DNA of 64,000 nucleotides, taken from contig NZ_CP031417.1 of assembly GCF_003367395.1 (NCBI RefSeq), positions 3,720,001-3,784,000 on the forward strand. The letters run 5' to 3'. Under the pieces are notes generated by a model that ran no database searches, was not told where the DNA came from, and worked only from the letters and a program-made list of their open reading frames with translations. This DNA comes from Pseudolabrys taiwanensis (GTDB lineage Bacteria > Pseudomonadota > Alphaproteobacteria > Rhizobiales > Xanthobacteraceae). How positions within the stretch are numbered: position 1 is the stretch's first letter; every line of letters starts with the position of its first letter. Made by a program: the position numbers and the translations under genes. Shown piece by piece: positions 52,317 to 61,866 of this stretch.

Positions 52317-54725
52317 TCAAGCCCTCAGCACGCCGCCGGTGCGCTTGCTCACCTCAGCGACGATCTTCTGACCGAGCGCGTCGATCTCCGCGTCGGTCAT
52401 CGTCTTCTCGCGCGGCTGCAACGTCACGGCGACGGCGATCGACTTCTTGCCGGGCTCGATGCCCTTGCCCTCGTAGACGTCGAACACGGCGACATTGGTG
52501 ATCAGCTTCTTGTCGACGTTCTGCGCGCTGCGCACGATTTCGGCGGCCTTCACGCCCGCATCGACGAGGAACGCGAAGTCGCGCTCGACCGGCTGGAACG
52601 GCGACAGCTCGAGCAACGGCTTGGCGCGCGTCGCGCGCGCCTTCGGCTCGGGGATCGCCTCGAGCAGCACTTCGAACGCGACAAGCGGACCTTCCGCCTT
52701 CAGCGCCGCCAGCGTGCGTGGGTGCAGTTCGCCGAAGTAACCGATGACGTTCTTCGGGCCCATCTGGATGGTGCCGCTGCGTCCCGGATGGAACCAGGCC
52801 GGTCCGCCGGGCACGATCTGCAACGCCGCCATCGGCGCGCCGGCGGCCGCGAGCACGGCGAAGGCGTCGGCCTTGGCGTCGAATGCATCGACAGATTTGG
52901 CCGGCAGCGACCAATGACGGCCGATGCCTTCCGGCTTGGCCAAAGCGTGGCGCAGACCGGTCGCGGCGGTGAACTGATCCTCCGGCTTCTCGCCCTTGAA
53001 GATTTGGCCCACCTCGAACAAGGCGACATCGTTGAAGCCGCGGTCGGCATTCTTCTGTGCCGAGGCGATGAGGCCCGGCAGCAGGCTCGGCCGCATGTCG
53101 GAGAGTTCGGCCGCGATCGGATTGGCAAGCACCAGCTCCGCCGCGCCGCCGCCGAACAATTCCGCCTCGCGCTTCGACACGAACGACCACGTCACCGCTT
53201 CGGTCAGCCCGCGCGCTGCGAGCGCGCGCTTGGCCTTACGCGTGCGGTTCTGGATCGTGGTGAGCACCGGCTTGCGCGCATGTTCGCCGCGCGGGAACGG
53301 CGTCGACGGCACCTCGTCGACGCCGACGATGCGCACCACTTCCTCGACGATGTCGGCGCGGCCGTGCACGTCGGGACGCCAGGACGGCACCGCGACTTTC
53401 ACCTGGTCACCCTGGCCGGCTACGAAGAAGCCGAGCCGCTCCAGAATGCGGCGCACCTCCGGGAACGGCACCTTGAGGCCGGACAGGCGCGGAATCTCCG
53501 ACAGCGGGAAGTCGATCAGCCGATCCTTCGGCGCCGGATCGCCGGCAACGACCGCCTCGGACGGCTCGCCGCCGCACAGATCGATCACCATCTGCGTCGC
53601 CAGATCGAGGCCCGGCAGCATGAACGCCGGATCGACGCCACGCTCGAAACGGTAGCGCGCGTCGGTGTTGATGCCGAGCTTGCGCCCGGTCTGCGCGATG
53701 TTGATCTCGCTCCACAGCGCCGACTCGATCAACACATCGGTCGTATTCTCGTCGCAGCCCGACTCCTCGCCGCCCATGATGCCCGCGAGCGATTCCACGG
53801 CGCGCGCGTCGGCGATCACGCACATGCCCTGGTCGAGCGTGTAGGTCTTGCCGTCCAGCGCCAGCAACTGCTCGCCGTTCTGCGCGCGGCGCACGGTGAG
53901 ATTGCCGGTCACCTTCTTGGCGTCGAACACATGCAAAGGCCGGCCGCGGTCGAAGGTGATGTAGTTGGTGATATCGACCAGCGCATTGATCGGACGCAGG
54001 CCGATCGCAGTGAGACGCTTCTGCAGCCACTCCGGCGACGGGCCGTTCTTGACGCCGCGCACGAGACGCAGGCCGAAGGCCGGGCACAATTCGGGCGCTT
54101 CGATCGTCACCTTCACCGGGCACGGATACGTGCCTTTGATCGGCTTCGGCGCGTTCTGTTTATAGGTACCGATCATCGCGGCGCCGAGATCGCGCGCGAT
54201 GCCGTTGACGCCGGTGCAGTCGGGACGGTTCGGCGTCAGATTGATCTCGATCACCGCGTCGCCCAGGCCGAGCACTTCGGCGAAAGGCGCGCCGATCGGC
54301 GCATCGGCCGGCATTTCGATGATGCCGCTATGGTCGTCGTTGAGGCCGATCTCCGCACCGGAGATCATCATGCCCTGGCTTTCGACGCCGCGGATCTTGC
54401 CGACCGACAGCGTGATGTCCTTGGCCGGGATATAGGTGCCCGGCAGGCCGAGCACGGTCTTGAGGCCGGCGCGCGCGTTCGGCGCGCCGCAGACGATCTG
54501 CAGCGGCGCGCCCGTGCCGTTGTCGACCTTGCAGACGCGCAGGCGATCCGCGTTCGGATGCTGCACGGCTTCGAGGATTTGCACGACCTTGAAGGGCGCG
54601 AACTCCTTCGCCTTGTCCTCGACGGCCTCGACTTCGAGGCCGATCATGGTGAGCTTGTCGACGATTTCGTCGAGCGACGACGTCGTCTCCAGATGGTCTT
54701 TGAGCCAAGGCAGGGTGAATTTCAT
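52317..54725 (-). CDS. pheT: phenylalanyl-tRNA synthetase beta subunit
   Basis: PheT and PheS form the (alpha-beta)2 enzyme charging tRNA-Phe. The 802-residue product begins [20 protein letters not shown] and has the N-terminal tRNA-binding domain ([21 protein letters not shown]), B3/B4 editing region, B5 ([20 protein letters not shown]) and the C-terminal ferredoxin-like anticodon-binding domain ([16 protein letters not shown]). The ATG at 54725 matches the family start and follows the preceding gene by 4 bases. Confidence 0.97.
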   Translation of the reverse strand: MKFTLPWLKDHLETTSSLDEIVDKLTMIGLEVEAVEDKAKEFAPFKVVQILEAVQHPNADRLRVCKVDNGTGAPLQIVCGAPNARAGLKTVLGLPGTYIPAKDITLSVGKIRGVESQGMMISGAEIGLNDDHSGIIEMPADAPIGAPFAEVLGLGDAVIEINLTPNRPDCTGVNGIARDLGAAMIGTYKQNAPKPIKGTYPCPVKVTIEAPELCPAFGLRLVRGVKNGPSPEWLQKRLTAIGLRPINALVDITNYITFDRGRPLHVFDAKKVTGNLTVRRAQNGEQLLALDGKTYTLDQGMCVIADARAVESLAGIMGGEESGCDENTTDVLIESALWSEINIAQTGRKLGINTDARYRFERGVDPAFMLPGLDLATQMVIDLCGGEPSEAVVAGDPAPKDRLIDFPLSEIPRLSGLKVPFPEVRRILERLGFFVAGQGDQVKVAVPSWRPDVHGRADIVEEVVRIVGVDEVPSTPFPRGEHARKPVLTTIQNRTRKAKRALAARGLTEAVTWSFVSKREAELFGGGAAELVLANPIAAELSDMRPSLLPGLIASAQKNADRGFNDVALFEVGQIFKGEKPEDQFTAATGLRHALAKPEGIGRHWSLPAKSVDAFDAKADAFAVLAAAGAPMAALQIVPGGPAWFHPGRSGTIQMGPKNVIGYFGELHPRTLAALKAEGPLVAFEVLLEAIPEPKARATRAKPLLELSPFQPVERDFAFLVDAGVKAAEIVRSAQNVDKKLITNVAVFDVYEGKGIEPGKKSIAVAVTLQPREKTMTDAEIDALGQKIVAEVSKRTGGVLRA

Positions 54726-54729
54726 TCGA

Positions 54730-55188
54730 CTACCAGAAGTACAGAACGGGCAACGTGATGACGACAAGCATGGTGATGATGATGGCAGCGCGCACACACA
54801 GCGCATAAAGCTCGCGCCGCAGCAGCAATTCCGAACCGATCCCCGCCAGACCCGTGTCGACGCCCAGGTCGCGCGGGCCGAAGATCGTCAAACAACGCAG
54901 GCAGCCGACGGCGAGGATCAGATAGACCGCCATCTCGCCGACGATGATGGCCTCTTCAAAACGATGGTTCGCGACCAGCGGCGCGATCAAACCAAGGCCG
55001 GCGATCATCATCGACACGTGAGTGAGCAACCCGGTCGCTTTCGCGTCGATATTCTGCAGCGCTTCCGAGATCGGCGTCGGAATCGACTCTTCGTGCCGGC
55101 GGATGCGCTCGGGATAGTTCTTGACCGCGGCCTCGTCCCAATTGCGCGTGATCGCACTCAGCAATGGACGATCGAACCACCAAGCCAT
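54730..55188 (-). CDS. unknown integral membrane protein between pheS and pheT
   Basis: The 152-residue protein has a soluble N-terminal part (about 1-50) and three hydrophobic segments (about 54-73, 80-100 and 130-150). The stretch [20 protein letters not shown] resembles the D-x-K-A-x-x-L start of the first helix in two-helix Pycsar/DUF5706-type effectors, but this is a weak likeness. It starts 21 bases after pheS and ends 4 bases before pheT, so it is in the operon. I do not recognise its function, and no nucleotide cyclase gene is nearby. Confidence 0.8.
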   Translation of the reverse strand: MAWWFDRPLLSAITRNWDEAAVKNYPERIRRHEESIPTPISEALQNIDAKATGLLTHVSMMIAGLGLIAPLVANHRFEEAIIVGEMAVYLILAVGCLRCLTIFGPRDLGVDTGLAGIGSELLLRRELYALCVRAAIIITMLVVITLPVLYFW

Positions 55189-55209
55189 GACATTACTCCA
55201 TCAGGATCG

Positions 55210-56292
55210 TCACGGACTGAGGCCGCCTGCCAATGTCGGGAAGTCGAGCGGACGGAAACCGTAGTGATTGAGCCAGCGCACATCGGCCTCGAAGAAAGCG
55301 CGCAGGTCGTTCATGCCGTATTTCAGCATGGCGATGCGGTCGATGCCCATGCCCCAGGCAAAGCCCTGGTACTCGTTGGGATCGAGGCCGCAATTCTTCA
55401 GCACGTTCGGATGCACCATGCCGCAGCCGAGGATTTCGAGCCAGTCCTCGCCCTCGCCGAAGCGGATTTCATCCTTGCCGCGCCGGCACTGGATATCGAC
55501 TTCCATCGACGGCTCGGTGAAGGGGAAGAACGACGGACGGAAACGCATCTTCACATTGTCGACTTCGAAGAACGCCTTGCAGAACTCTTCGAGGATCCAC
55601 TTGAGATGGCCGAGATGCGCGCTTTTGTCGATCACCAGGCCCTCGACCTGGTGGAACATCGGCGTATGCGTCTGGTCGCTGTCGCTGCGATAGGTGCGGC
55701 CGGGGCAGATGACGCGGATCGGCGGCTTCTGCGACAGCATCGTGCGCACCTGCACGGGCGATGTGTGCGTGCGCAGCAAGAGGCGCGAGCCGTCGGCCTT
55801 CTGCGGGAAATAGAACGTGTCGTGCATTTCCCGGGCCGGATGGCCCTCCGGGAAATTCAGCTTGGTGAAGTTGTAGTCGTCGGTCTCGATGTCGGGACCT
55901 TCCGCCACGGCAAAGCCCATGTCGGCGAAGATCGCCGTCAGTTCGTCGATCACCTGGCTGATCGGGTGCACGCGGCCGGTGTCGGCCGGCGCTTCGCGCA
56001 CCGGCAGCGTGACGTCGACCGTCTCGCTGGCGAGCTTGGCGTCGAGCGCGGCCGTCGCCAGCGCGTCCTTGCGCGCGGTAATGGCGGCCGTGACTTTGTC
56101 CTTGAGCCCGTTGATCGCGGGGCCCTTGGCCTTGCGCTCGTCCGGCGTCATGCCGCCGAGCGTCTTGAGCAGCGCGGAGACCGAGCCGCTCTTGCCGAGC
56201 GCGGATACCCGCACGGTCTCTAACGCCGCCTCGTCTTGGGCGGCGCCGACGGCGCTCAGCAGATCTTGTTCAAGTTGCGCGATGTCGGACAT
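55210..56292 (-). CDS. pheS: phenylalanyl-tRNA synthetase alpha subunit
   Basis: PheS is the catalytic subunit. The 360-residue protein begins [19 protein letters not shown] and has the N-terminal coiled coil, motif 2-like [57 protein letters not shown] and motif 3 [17 protein letters not shown]. The ATG at 56292 is preferred; a GTG at 56304 is four codons upstream. rplT lies upstream across a family A repeat. Confidence 0.97.
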   Translation of the reverse strand: MSDIAQLEQDLLSAVGAAQDEAALETVRVSALGKSGSVSALLKTLGGMTPDERKAKGPAINGLKDKVTAAITARKDALATAALDAKLASETVDVTLPVREAPADTGRVHPISQVIDELTAIFADMGFAVAEGPDIETDDYNFTKLNFPEGHPAREMHDTFYFPQKADGSRLLLRTHTSPVQVRTMLSQKPPIRVICPGRTYRSDSDQTHTPMFHQVEGLVIDKSAHLGHLKWILEEFCKAFFEVDNVKMRFRPSFFPFTEPSMEVDIQCRRGKDEIRFGEGEDWLEILGCGMVHPNVLKNCGLDPNEYQGFAWGMGIDRIAMLKYGMNDLRAFFEADVRWLNHYGFRPLDFPTLAGGLSP

Positions 56293-56326
56293 TGTCTTGA
56301 GCACGGCCTTTCACAGTCCACGGACC

Positions 56327-56424
56327 GTCATCGTCCCCGAAAGGGGACGATCCAGTAACCCCGGCGCAAGCGAGATTACGAGAGGCCGGTGGTTACTGGG
56401 TCCCCGCTTTCGCGGGGACGACAA
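56327..56424. repeat. dispersed palindromic repeat, family A copy 4
   Basis: GTCATCGTCCCCGAAAGGGG plus ACGATCCAGTAACC opens and GGTTACTGGGTCCCCGCTTT plus CGCGGGGACGAC closes the element, with both ends forming hairpins. It lies between rplT and pheS inside the presumed operon. Confidence 0.82.
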
Positions 56425-56437
56425 GCGGTGCTTGCCT

Positions 56438-56797
56438 TCAGGCCGGCAGCGCGGCCTTGGCCTTCTCGACGATCACGGCAAAGGCCGCCGGCTCGTGGAT
56501 CGCGAGATCCGACAGAACCTTGCGGTCGACCATCAGGCCGGACTTGGCGAGACCGTCGATGAACTTCGAATAGTTCAGGCCGAACGGACGCACGGCGGCG
56601 TTCAGACGCTGGATCCACAGCGCGCGGAAGGTGCGCTTGCGGCGCTTGCGGTCGCGGAAGGCGTACTGGTTGGCCTTCTCCACCGCCTGCTTGGCGACGC
56701 GGATGGTGTTCTTGCGGCGGCCGTAATAGCCCTTCGCGGCCTTGAGAACTTTCTTGTGCTTGGCGTGCGATGTGACGCCACGTTTGACGCGGGCCAT
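56438..56797 (-). CDS. rplT: 50S ribosomal protein L20
   Basis: L20 is needed early in large-subunit assembly and in other bacteria represses the rpmI-rplT mRNA. The 119-residue protein begins [30 protein letters not shown], described here as residues 1-30, and has the usual basic N-terminal half and globular C-terminus (LIHGLKKAGIEIDRKVLADLA-like). It follows rpmI after 69 bases; the gap has the palindrome CGGCCTTCGAAGGCCG (56842-56857), a strong intercistronic hairpin. Confidence 0.97.
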   Translation of the reverse strand: MARVKRGVTSHAKHKKVLKAAKGYYGRRKNTIRVAKQAVEKANQYAFRDRKRRKRTFRALWIQRLNAAVRPFGLNYSKFIDGLAKSGLMVDRKVLSDLAIHEPAAFAVIVEKAKAALPA

Positions 56798-56866
56798 GAT
56801 GAAACTCCTAAAGCTGATCTAGCAAACGTTGAAAGGGGCGACGGCCTTCGAAGGCCGGAAGTACGG

Positions 56867-57067
56867 TTAGCCGTTGGGCAGGAAGTACTTCTTGATGTTG
56901 TCGCCGTCGGTCTTGAACAGCACGTTGGTGCCGCGATGTTCGCGGATCTGCTTGGTGGTCCGCTTGATCATGCCGTGACGCTTGCCGGACTGCTGGTATT
57001 TCACCTTGCCGGACGCGGTGATCTTGAAGCGCTTTTTAGCGCCCGATTTGGTCTTCAGCTTGGGCAT
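56867..57067 (-). CDS. rpmI: 50S ribosomal protein L35
   Basis: L35 is a small basic large-subunit protein. The 66-residue product has [41 protein letters not shown] and LPNG at the end, all typical. It is the first gene of rpmI-rplT and is preceded by a long leader (to about 57360) with a strong hairpin. In most bacteria infC lies just upstream; here an opposite-strand methyltransferase gene intervenes. Confidence 0.97.
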   Translation of the reverse strand: MPKLKTKSGAKKRFKITASGKVKYQQSGKRHGMIKRTTKQIREHRGTNVLFKTDGDNIKKYFLPNG

Positions 57068-57327
57068 TTTGCTCTCCTACACGACCGGACGCGGCAAGCC
57101 GCGCGGCCGAAAATAAGCCCGAGACGCGAAGTCTCAGGCATGGTGCTCGGGATTGAGCGGATATCGTCGCCACGGCAGCCCTTGATCAGCCGGGCGACGA
57201 AGGGCGGCGTTATGGCAGACGCGCCGCCTGTTGACAACTGAATGCTCGCGCCTGAGCCGCAGAACGGTTGCGTCGAACGTCATTGCACGCCAGAGGCCCA
57301 GCGCTGTGGCTATTCGCAATGATTTTA
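57068..57327 (-). other. rpmI leader region with no gene seen
   Basis: This stretch of about 260 bases upstream of rpmI has no convincing coding sequence on either strand. Together with the hairpin at 57328-57360 it is probably a transcribed leader, in which L20-dependent control could occur. I see no clear second hairpin. Confidence 0.45.
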
Positions 57328-57360
57328 GAGGTATTCCGGGGTTGATCCCAAGGATACCTC
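57328..57360 (-). promoter_or_regulatory. strong imperfect hairpin near the 5' end of the rpmI leader
   Basis: GAGGTAT-T-CC (57328-57337) pairs with GG-ATACCTC (57352-57360) with a one-base bulge, and GGG/CCC extends it inside. On the minus strand it is preceded by TTATAGG, a possible -10 region, and followed by TAAAATC. It may form the 5' end of the rpmI-rplT mRNA. The block is less GC-rich than its surroundings. Confidence 0.5.
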
Positions 57361-57435
57361 GGCCTATAAGACCAAAACTAGCACAAAATTGGACCATGGG
57401 GTGACCGGCCCGCGCGCGGAAGGAGAACTATTGCT

Positions 57436-58410
57436 ATGAATATCGTCAGCTATTCCGAGCTGAATAAAGGAAAGATGGACTTTTCCGACCTTTATACATC
57501 GACAGATCCAAGGGAATACTTCAAGTACTTGGGGCAGCTAGACTATATTATTCCGCATTTAGCGCAGCCGATCTTCCGCCAGCTGATCCGCAGCCGCCGG
57601 GCGCTTCAGGACCGGCCGGTAACCGTGCTCGACCTCGGCTGCTCCTACGCCATCAACGGCGCCCTGATGAAATATGCCGTCGGCTACGAGCAGCTTCGCC
57701 AGCGCTACACGGCGCCGGCCCTGCAATCGCTCAATGGCGAGGAGATGCTGGCGCTCGATGAGGCCTATTATCGCGCCTGGCCGAAGCACCCCGACGTCCG
57801 CGTCATCGGCCTCGATATTTCGGCCAATGCGGTCCGCTACGCGGAAGGCTGCGGCATTCTCGACCATGGCCTTTCCATCGATCTCGAAAACCGCGACCTC
57901 ACCCCGGCTGAAGCCGAGCTGCTGTCCGGCGTCGATCTGATCGTCTCGACCGGCTGCGTCGGCTACGTCACCCAGAAGACCTTCCGGCGGCTGATTGAGG
58001 TCATGCGCGATCCGTGGGTGGTATCCTTCGTCCTGCGCATGTTCCCCTACGACGGCATCGTCGCCACCCTGGCCGAGCGCGGCCTCGTCACCGAGCCCTA
58101 TGAAGGCGCCACCTTCGTCCAGCGGCGTTTTGCCAATCGCGAGGAGATGGAGGCCACGGTGCGGGCGGTCGAGGCACGCGGCATCGACTCCTATGGCTGC
58201 GAAACGGACGGCTTTTACCACGCCAACCTGTTTCTCTCGCGTCCGCAGGCGGAGATCGACCGCCAGCCCATTCAGAAAGCGATCTCGGTGGTCAGCGGCG
58301 CCAACAAACTCTGGAATGTCAGCACCAATGTGCTGGGAAGCTTCGGTCCCGCGGTGCTGAAACGGGCGCGGGCCGAGCGCCCGACGCGCCGGGCGGCGGC
58401 GGCCCGCTAA
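57436..58410 (+). CDS. class I SAM-dependent methyltransferase, substrate unknown
   Basis: The 324-residue protein has the SAM-binding motif VLDLGCSYAINGAL at 64-77 and an acidic loop VIGLDISANAVRYAE near 122, then VSTGCVGYVT. The C-terminal third has no recognised domain and ends in an Arg/Ala-rich tail. AGGAG lies upstream of the ATG. The first 130 bases of the gene and its upstream region are visibly richer in A and T than the rest of the window. It is the only plus-strand gene between infC and rpmI, breaking a widely conserved cluster. Confidence 0.85.
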   Translation: MNIVSYSELNKGKMDFSDLYTSTDPREYFKYLGQLDYIIPHLAQPIFRQLIRSRRALQDRPVTVLDLGCSYAINGALMKYAVGYEQLRQRYTAPALQSLNGEEMLALDEAYYRAWPKHPDVRVIGLDISANAVRYAEGCGILDHGLSIDLENRDLTPAEAELLSGVDLIVSTGCVGYVTQKTFRRLIEVMRDPWVVSFVLRMFPYDGIVATLAERGLVTEPYEGATFVQRRFANREEMEATVRAVEARGIDSYGCETDGFYHANLFLSRPQAEIDRQPIQKAISVVSGANKLWNVSTNVLGSFGPAVLKRARAERPTRRAAAAR

Positions 58411-58415
58411 GCCAA

Positions 58416-58454
58416 TAAAAAAAGCGCGCCGCAAGCTCCCGCTTGCGGCGCGCT
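58416..58454 (-). terminator. intrinsic terminator of infC
   Basis: AGCGCGCCGCAAGC (58423-58436) pairs perfectly over 14 bases with GCTTGCGGCGCGCT (58441-58454) around TCCC. On the minus strand it is followed by a run of seven T residues, which makes it the infC terminator. It may also slow plus-strand transcription from the methyltransferase gene. Confidence 0.93.
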
Positions 58455-58472
58455 CATTTCAGTCCGGCAATC

Positions 58473-59012
58473 TCAGCGCGGCGCCAGCAGCATCACCATC
58501 TGGCGGCCTTCGAAGCGCGGCTCGGACTCCACCTTCGAAAGCTCCGCGACGTCTTCCTTCACGCGCTGCAGCAGCTTGTAACCAAGCTCCTGGTGCGCCA
58601 TTTCGCGCCCGCGGAACCGCAGCGTGATCTTGACCTTGTCGCCTTCCTCGAAGAAGCGCTTCATCGCGCGCATCTTCACGTCGTAATCGTGATCGTCGAT
58701 CATCGGGCGGAGCTTGATCTCCTTGATCTCGACGACCTTCTGCTTCTTACGGGCTTCCGCAGCCTTCTTCTGCGCCTGGAACTTATACTTGCCGTAGTCC
58801 AGGATCTTGCAGACGGGCGGCGCTGAATTCGGGGCGATCTCGACCAGATCGAGACCTGCGGCCTGCGCCATTTCTAGCGCGGCTTGAATCGGCGTGGGGC
58901 CATGGTTGTGGCCTGTGGCATCGATCAGCTGTACCTCGCGGACGCGGATCTCCTCATTGACGCGCGGACCGTCCTTCGGGGCGGGCTGCGCAGCTTTCAT
59001 CGGACGACGAAT
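58473..59012 (-). CDS. infC: translation initiation factor IF-3 with ATT start codon
   Basis: IF-3 checks the start codon and initiator tRNA in the 30S complex. The protein of about 179 residues has the N-terminal domain ([20 protein letters not shown]), the linker [18 protein letters not shown], and the C-terminal domain ([31 protein letters not shown]). The best start is the ATT at 59012 (ATT-CGT-CGT-CCG-ATG), with AGGAGAAGG just upstream, which gives MRRPMKA as in relatives. ATT starts in infC are known to allow IF-3 to repress itself. An in-frame TTG at 59039 has no such site. Confidence 0.92.
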   Translation of the reverse strand: MRRPMKAAQPAPKDGPRVNEEIRVREVQLIDATGHNHGPTPIQAALEMAQAAGLDLVEIAPNSAPPVCKILDYGKYKFQAQKKAAEARKKQKVVEIKEIKLRPMIDDHDYDVKMRAMKRFFEEGDKVKITLRFRGREMAHQELGYKLLQRVKEDVAELSKVESEPRFEGRQMVMLLAPR

Positions 59013-59181
59013 GGCTACCTTCTCCTCTTGCTGTTTCAACTAAAGCGGTGAATCTAAAGCGTCGGCTTCCGGTGCGGTCAGCGGACCGCCGGAAAGCGAG
59101 AGATTGGTACAAACGGCGAATAAGTCAACGCGCTTCCATGGCGCGGGACGCCAAAAGACGCAAAAATCAAGCGCAAATTGT

Positions 59182-60456
59182 TCAGATCCCTGCCCTTTTG
59201 CGGGCAGCGTCGGCTGCACCGAGGTCGCGGTAGATGCGCAGGATCTGTTCGGCGACCGTGTCGCGGTCGAAATGGCCGAGCACCCAGTCGCGCCCGCGCT
59301 GGCCGAGCATGGCCCGGTTCGGCTCGGGCATCGCGAACAGCCGCAGCAAAGCGGCGGCAAAGGCCGCATCGTCTCCGGATTGGAAGCGCAGGCCGGCCAC
59401 CCGGCTTTCCGGCACGGACGGCGCCGTCAGCACGACGTCGGGGCCGGCGGCAAGGTCGGAGACGATGACCGGCCGCGCCATTGCCTGCGCCTCCAGGATC
59501 GCGCGCGGCGCGCCCTCGGGCTGCACGGCGGCCGAAGCGACCACCGCGGCCGCCGCGTAGGCCGCCGGCATGTCGGCGACCGGCGCCGCCATGCGGATCA
59601 CGTCCATGGTGCCGGTGGCCAGCGCCAGGTCCCACAGCTCGCCCGTATAGTGCGTGCGGCCGCGATCCTCGCCGACGAACACGAACAGGAAGTCCTTGAG
59701 GCCCATTTCCTTGAGCCGCTTCGCCGCCTTCACCGCGAGCGTGTGGCCCTTGCGGCGCAGGATGCGGCCGGTGATCAGGATCACTTTCGTGTCGCGCGAG
59801 ACGCCCCAGACGTGCCGCATCGCGTCGATGCGTTCCTGCGACACGCGCGTCGGATCGAAGCGGTCGAGATCGATGCTGCAAGGAACGACAGCGATCTTGT
59901 CCCAAGGCGTGCCGTAGCGGTCGTTGATCAGCTGCGCGATCTGCTCGCTCGCCGCCAGCACACGATCGCCGCGCGCCATCACGCCGTTATAGTAATGCTT
60001 GAAGACGTTCTGCTCGCGAAAGCCCTTGAACCAGCTCGTCAGCACCGGCACGCGGCGCGGGCGCGCCGCGATGCAGGCGCTCCAGGCGGCGGAGCGGCCG
60101 AACACGTGGATGGCGCCGACCCGTTCGTCGTGCACGAGCCGCATCAAGACGAACGCGTTGCGCAGCATCACGGCCGGATTGTTACTGCCGACGTCGAGCG
60201 GCACGAAGCGCGCGCCCATCGCCGAGACATCCGCGACGAGACGGCCGGCCTGCGAAACGACGATGGCGCGATAACCGGCTTGCGCGAGCACGCGCGTCAA
60301 TTCGACCGCGCCGGCATCGGATGCGCCGCCATCGAGCGTCGGCGTAACGATGAGCACGCTGAAGGTCCCCTCGCCGCCGCGGCCATCCGGACGCGCGACG
60401 TCGCGCAGCATCGGCTGCGGTCTTTTCGGCGCTTCGGAGACGGGCAGGCTTGACAT
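59182..60456 (-). CDS. glycosyltransferase, GT4/GT-B fold
   Basis: The 424-residue protein has a GT-B fold: VLIVTPTLDGGASDAGAVEL in the N-terminal domain and, in the C-terminal half, ILITGRILRRKGHTLAVKA, FVFVGEDRGR and PEGAPRAILEAQAMARPVIVSD, the nucleotide-sugar-binding E-x7-E region. The acceptor and sugar are unknown. It follows a paralogous glycosyltransferase gene by 129 bases on the same strand, and both probably act in one polysaccharide or glycolipid pathway. Confidence 0.9.
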   Translation of the reverse strand: MSSLPVSEAPKRPQPMLRDVARPDGRGGEGTFSVLIVTPTLDGGASDAGAVELTRVLAQAGYRAIVVSQAGRLVADVSAMGARFVPLDVGSNNPAVMLRNAFVLMRLVHDERVGAIHVFGRSAAWSACIAARPRRVPVLTSWFKGFREQNVFKHYYNGVMARGDRVLAASEQIAQLINDRYGTPWDKIAVVPCSIDLDRFDPTRVSQERIDAMRHVWGVSRDTKVILITGRILRRKGHTLAVKAAKRLKEMGLKDFLFVFVGEDRGRTHYTGELWDLALATGTMDVIRMAAPVADMPAAYAAAAVVASAAVQPEGAPRAILEAQAMARPVIVSDLAAGPDVVLTAPSVPESRVAGLRFQSGDDAAFAAALLRLFAMPEPNRAMLGQRGRDWVLGHFDRDTVAEQILRIYRDLGAADAARKRAGI

Positions 60457-60585
60457 GCGCTCAGCAACCTCGAATTTCGAACTTGGCCGAACCGTCGGAC
60501 GACGTGCGTCAACGTGGCAACACGTGAATTCGCAAAGGCTGCGCCGACCGCATCGTTGTTCCGCGAAAAGCGGCGATGATCCAAG

Positions 60586-61866
60586 TCAGGCGTCGCGAGC
60601 CAGAACCGAGGTATAAACCCCACGGATGGCGTCGGCAACGCTCTGTGGGGAGAACATGAACTCGGCGAATTGACGCGCGCGCGCGCCGAGGGCCTCGTAA
60701 GCCGTGGTATCGAGCGCGAGCGCGGCGCGCACCGCGCGCGCCAGTTCGCCCGCATTGCCCGGACGCACCACCCATCCGGTGCGCAATGCCTCGCGCATGC
60801 GTGGCGGCGCCAGCAGATTTTCCGGCAGCATGCCGATCGCGGTCGAGACGACCGGGCGGCCCACCGCCTGGGCTTCCGAAACCGCGCGGCCGGTGAGCGG
60901 CGGTTGCAAAGCCGGCACGACGACGACATCGGCGGCGGCGAGCGCCGCCGGCATGTCGGCGCAATGACCGATGAAACGGCAGAGTGTGTCGATACCGTGA
61001 ACCTCCGCGCGACGGCGCAGCGCGTGCGCATAGCGCAAGTTGCTGCGGTCTTCGCCGGCAAAGACGAAGGCGATGTTGCGATCGCTCTCGGCGACGAGAA
61101 GCCGCGCGGCATCGACCATGCCCATCTGGCCATTCCATGGCGCGACGCGGCCTGAAACGAGCACGACGCGCACATGCGGCAAGACACCCCAGACGCGCCG
61201 CATCGCCGCAATGCGGTCGGAAGTGATCGCGGCGGGATTGAACGCGGCGGTGTCGACCGCGCGCGGTATGACGGTGATCCGCTGCGGCGCGATCTTGTAG
61301 CGCTCGATCATCGCCACCGCGACGTAGCTCGACGGCGCGATCACGCGGCCCCCGCGCGCCAGCGACGCGCGGTACATCCGGCGCGGTAAATTGTCCGCGG
61401 TGAGACGATCGGGAAACGACGTCACCAGGAAGACGGGCTGGCGGCGCGTCGCCTGCAAAGCGCTCCAGGCCGCGCCGGCGCTCTGGGCATGCACGATATC
61501 GATGCGCTGACCCGCGATCAGCGAGGCGAGGAGGCGCGCATTCTTGCGAATCCGCAGCGGATCGATGGTGTCGTTCACCATATGCAAGAACTCGCCGCCC
61601 GCCGCGCGCAACTCGCCGACCAGCGGGCCGTCGTCGCCGGCGATGACGGCCCGCGCGCCGGACTTCAGCAGCGTCACGGCGATATCGATGGCGGCGTGAC
61701 CGGCGGCATCGTCGCGCAGGGCCGGCACGATCTGGAGAATAGTGGCGCCGGCGAGCGAGCGAGGCTGAGGCGGCCAATTCAACGCCACCCCCTTGCGCGC
61801 GAGGCGCGCTTGCGGCGACAAGATGCCCAACCAGCCATCATCCCTGCATAGGCCTGAAGCGACCAT
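60586..61866 (-). CDS. glycosyltransferase, GT4/GT-B fold, paralogue of the next gene
   Basis: The protein (about 426 residues from ATG 61866) has ILQIVPALRDDAAGHAAIDIA, VVLVSGRVAPWNGQMGMVDA, FVFAGEDRSNLRYAHAL and RAVSEAQAVGRPVVSTAIG, and aligns throughout with the product of 59182-60456. Both share the segment MRxVWGV before the GT4 domain. The start is uncertain: the ATG at 61866 overlaps the divergent hydrolase ATG, no Shine-Dalgarno is clear, and a GTG at 61788 is possible. Confidence 0.85.
   Translation of the reverse strand: MVASGLCRDDGWLGILSPQARLARKGVALNWPPQPRSLAGATILQIVPALRDDAAGHAAIDIAVTLLKSGARAVIAGDDGPLVGELRAAGGEFLHMVNDTIDPLRIRKNARLLASLIAGQRIDIVHAQSAGAAWSALQATRRQPVFLVTSFPDRLTADNLPRRMYRASLARGGRVIAPSSYVAVAMIERYKIAPQRITVIPRAVDTAAFNPAAITSDRIAAMRRVWGVLPHVRVVLVSGRVAPWNGQMGMVDAARLLVAESDRNIAFVFAGEDRSNLRYAHALRRRAEVHGIDTLCRFIGHCADMPAALAAADVVVVPALQPPLTGRAVSEAQAVGRPVVSTAIGMLPENLLAPPRMREALRTGWVVRPGNAGELARAVRAALALDTTAYEALGARARQFAEFMFSPQSVADAIRGVYTSVLARDA

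Noticed and set aside
54730..55188. A Pycsar-type anti-phage defence system
   Set aside because: The likeness to effector helices is slight and no nucleotide cyclase or other defence gene is adjacent; it is reported only as an unknown membrane protein.
52722..56223. Long plus-strand open frames across pheT and pheS
   Set aside because: They mirror the certain pheT and pheS frames and encode Arg/His-rich nonsense.
57328..57360. tRNA or small RNA gene in the rpmI-methyltransferase gap
   Set aside because: Only a single hairpin is present; there is no cloverleaf, T-loop motif or CCA end.
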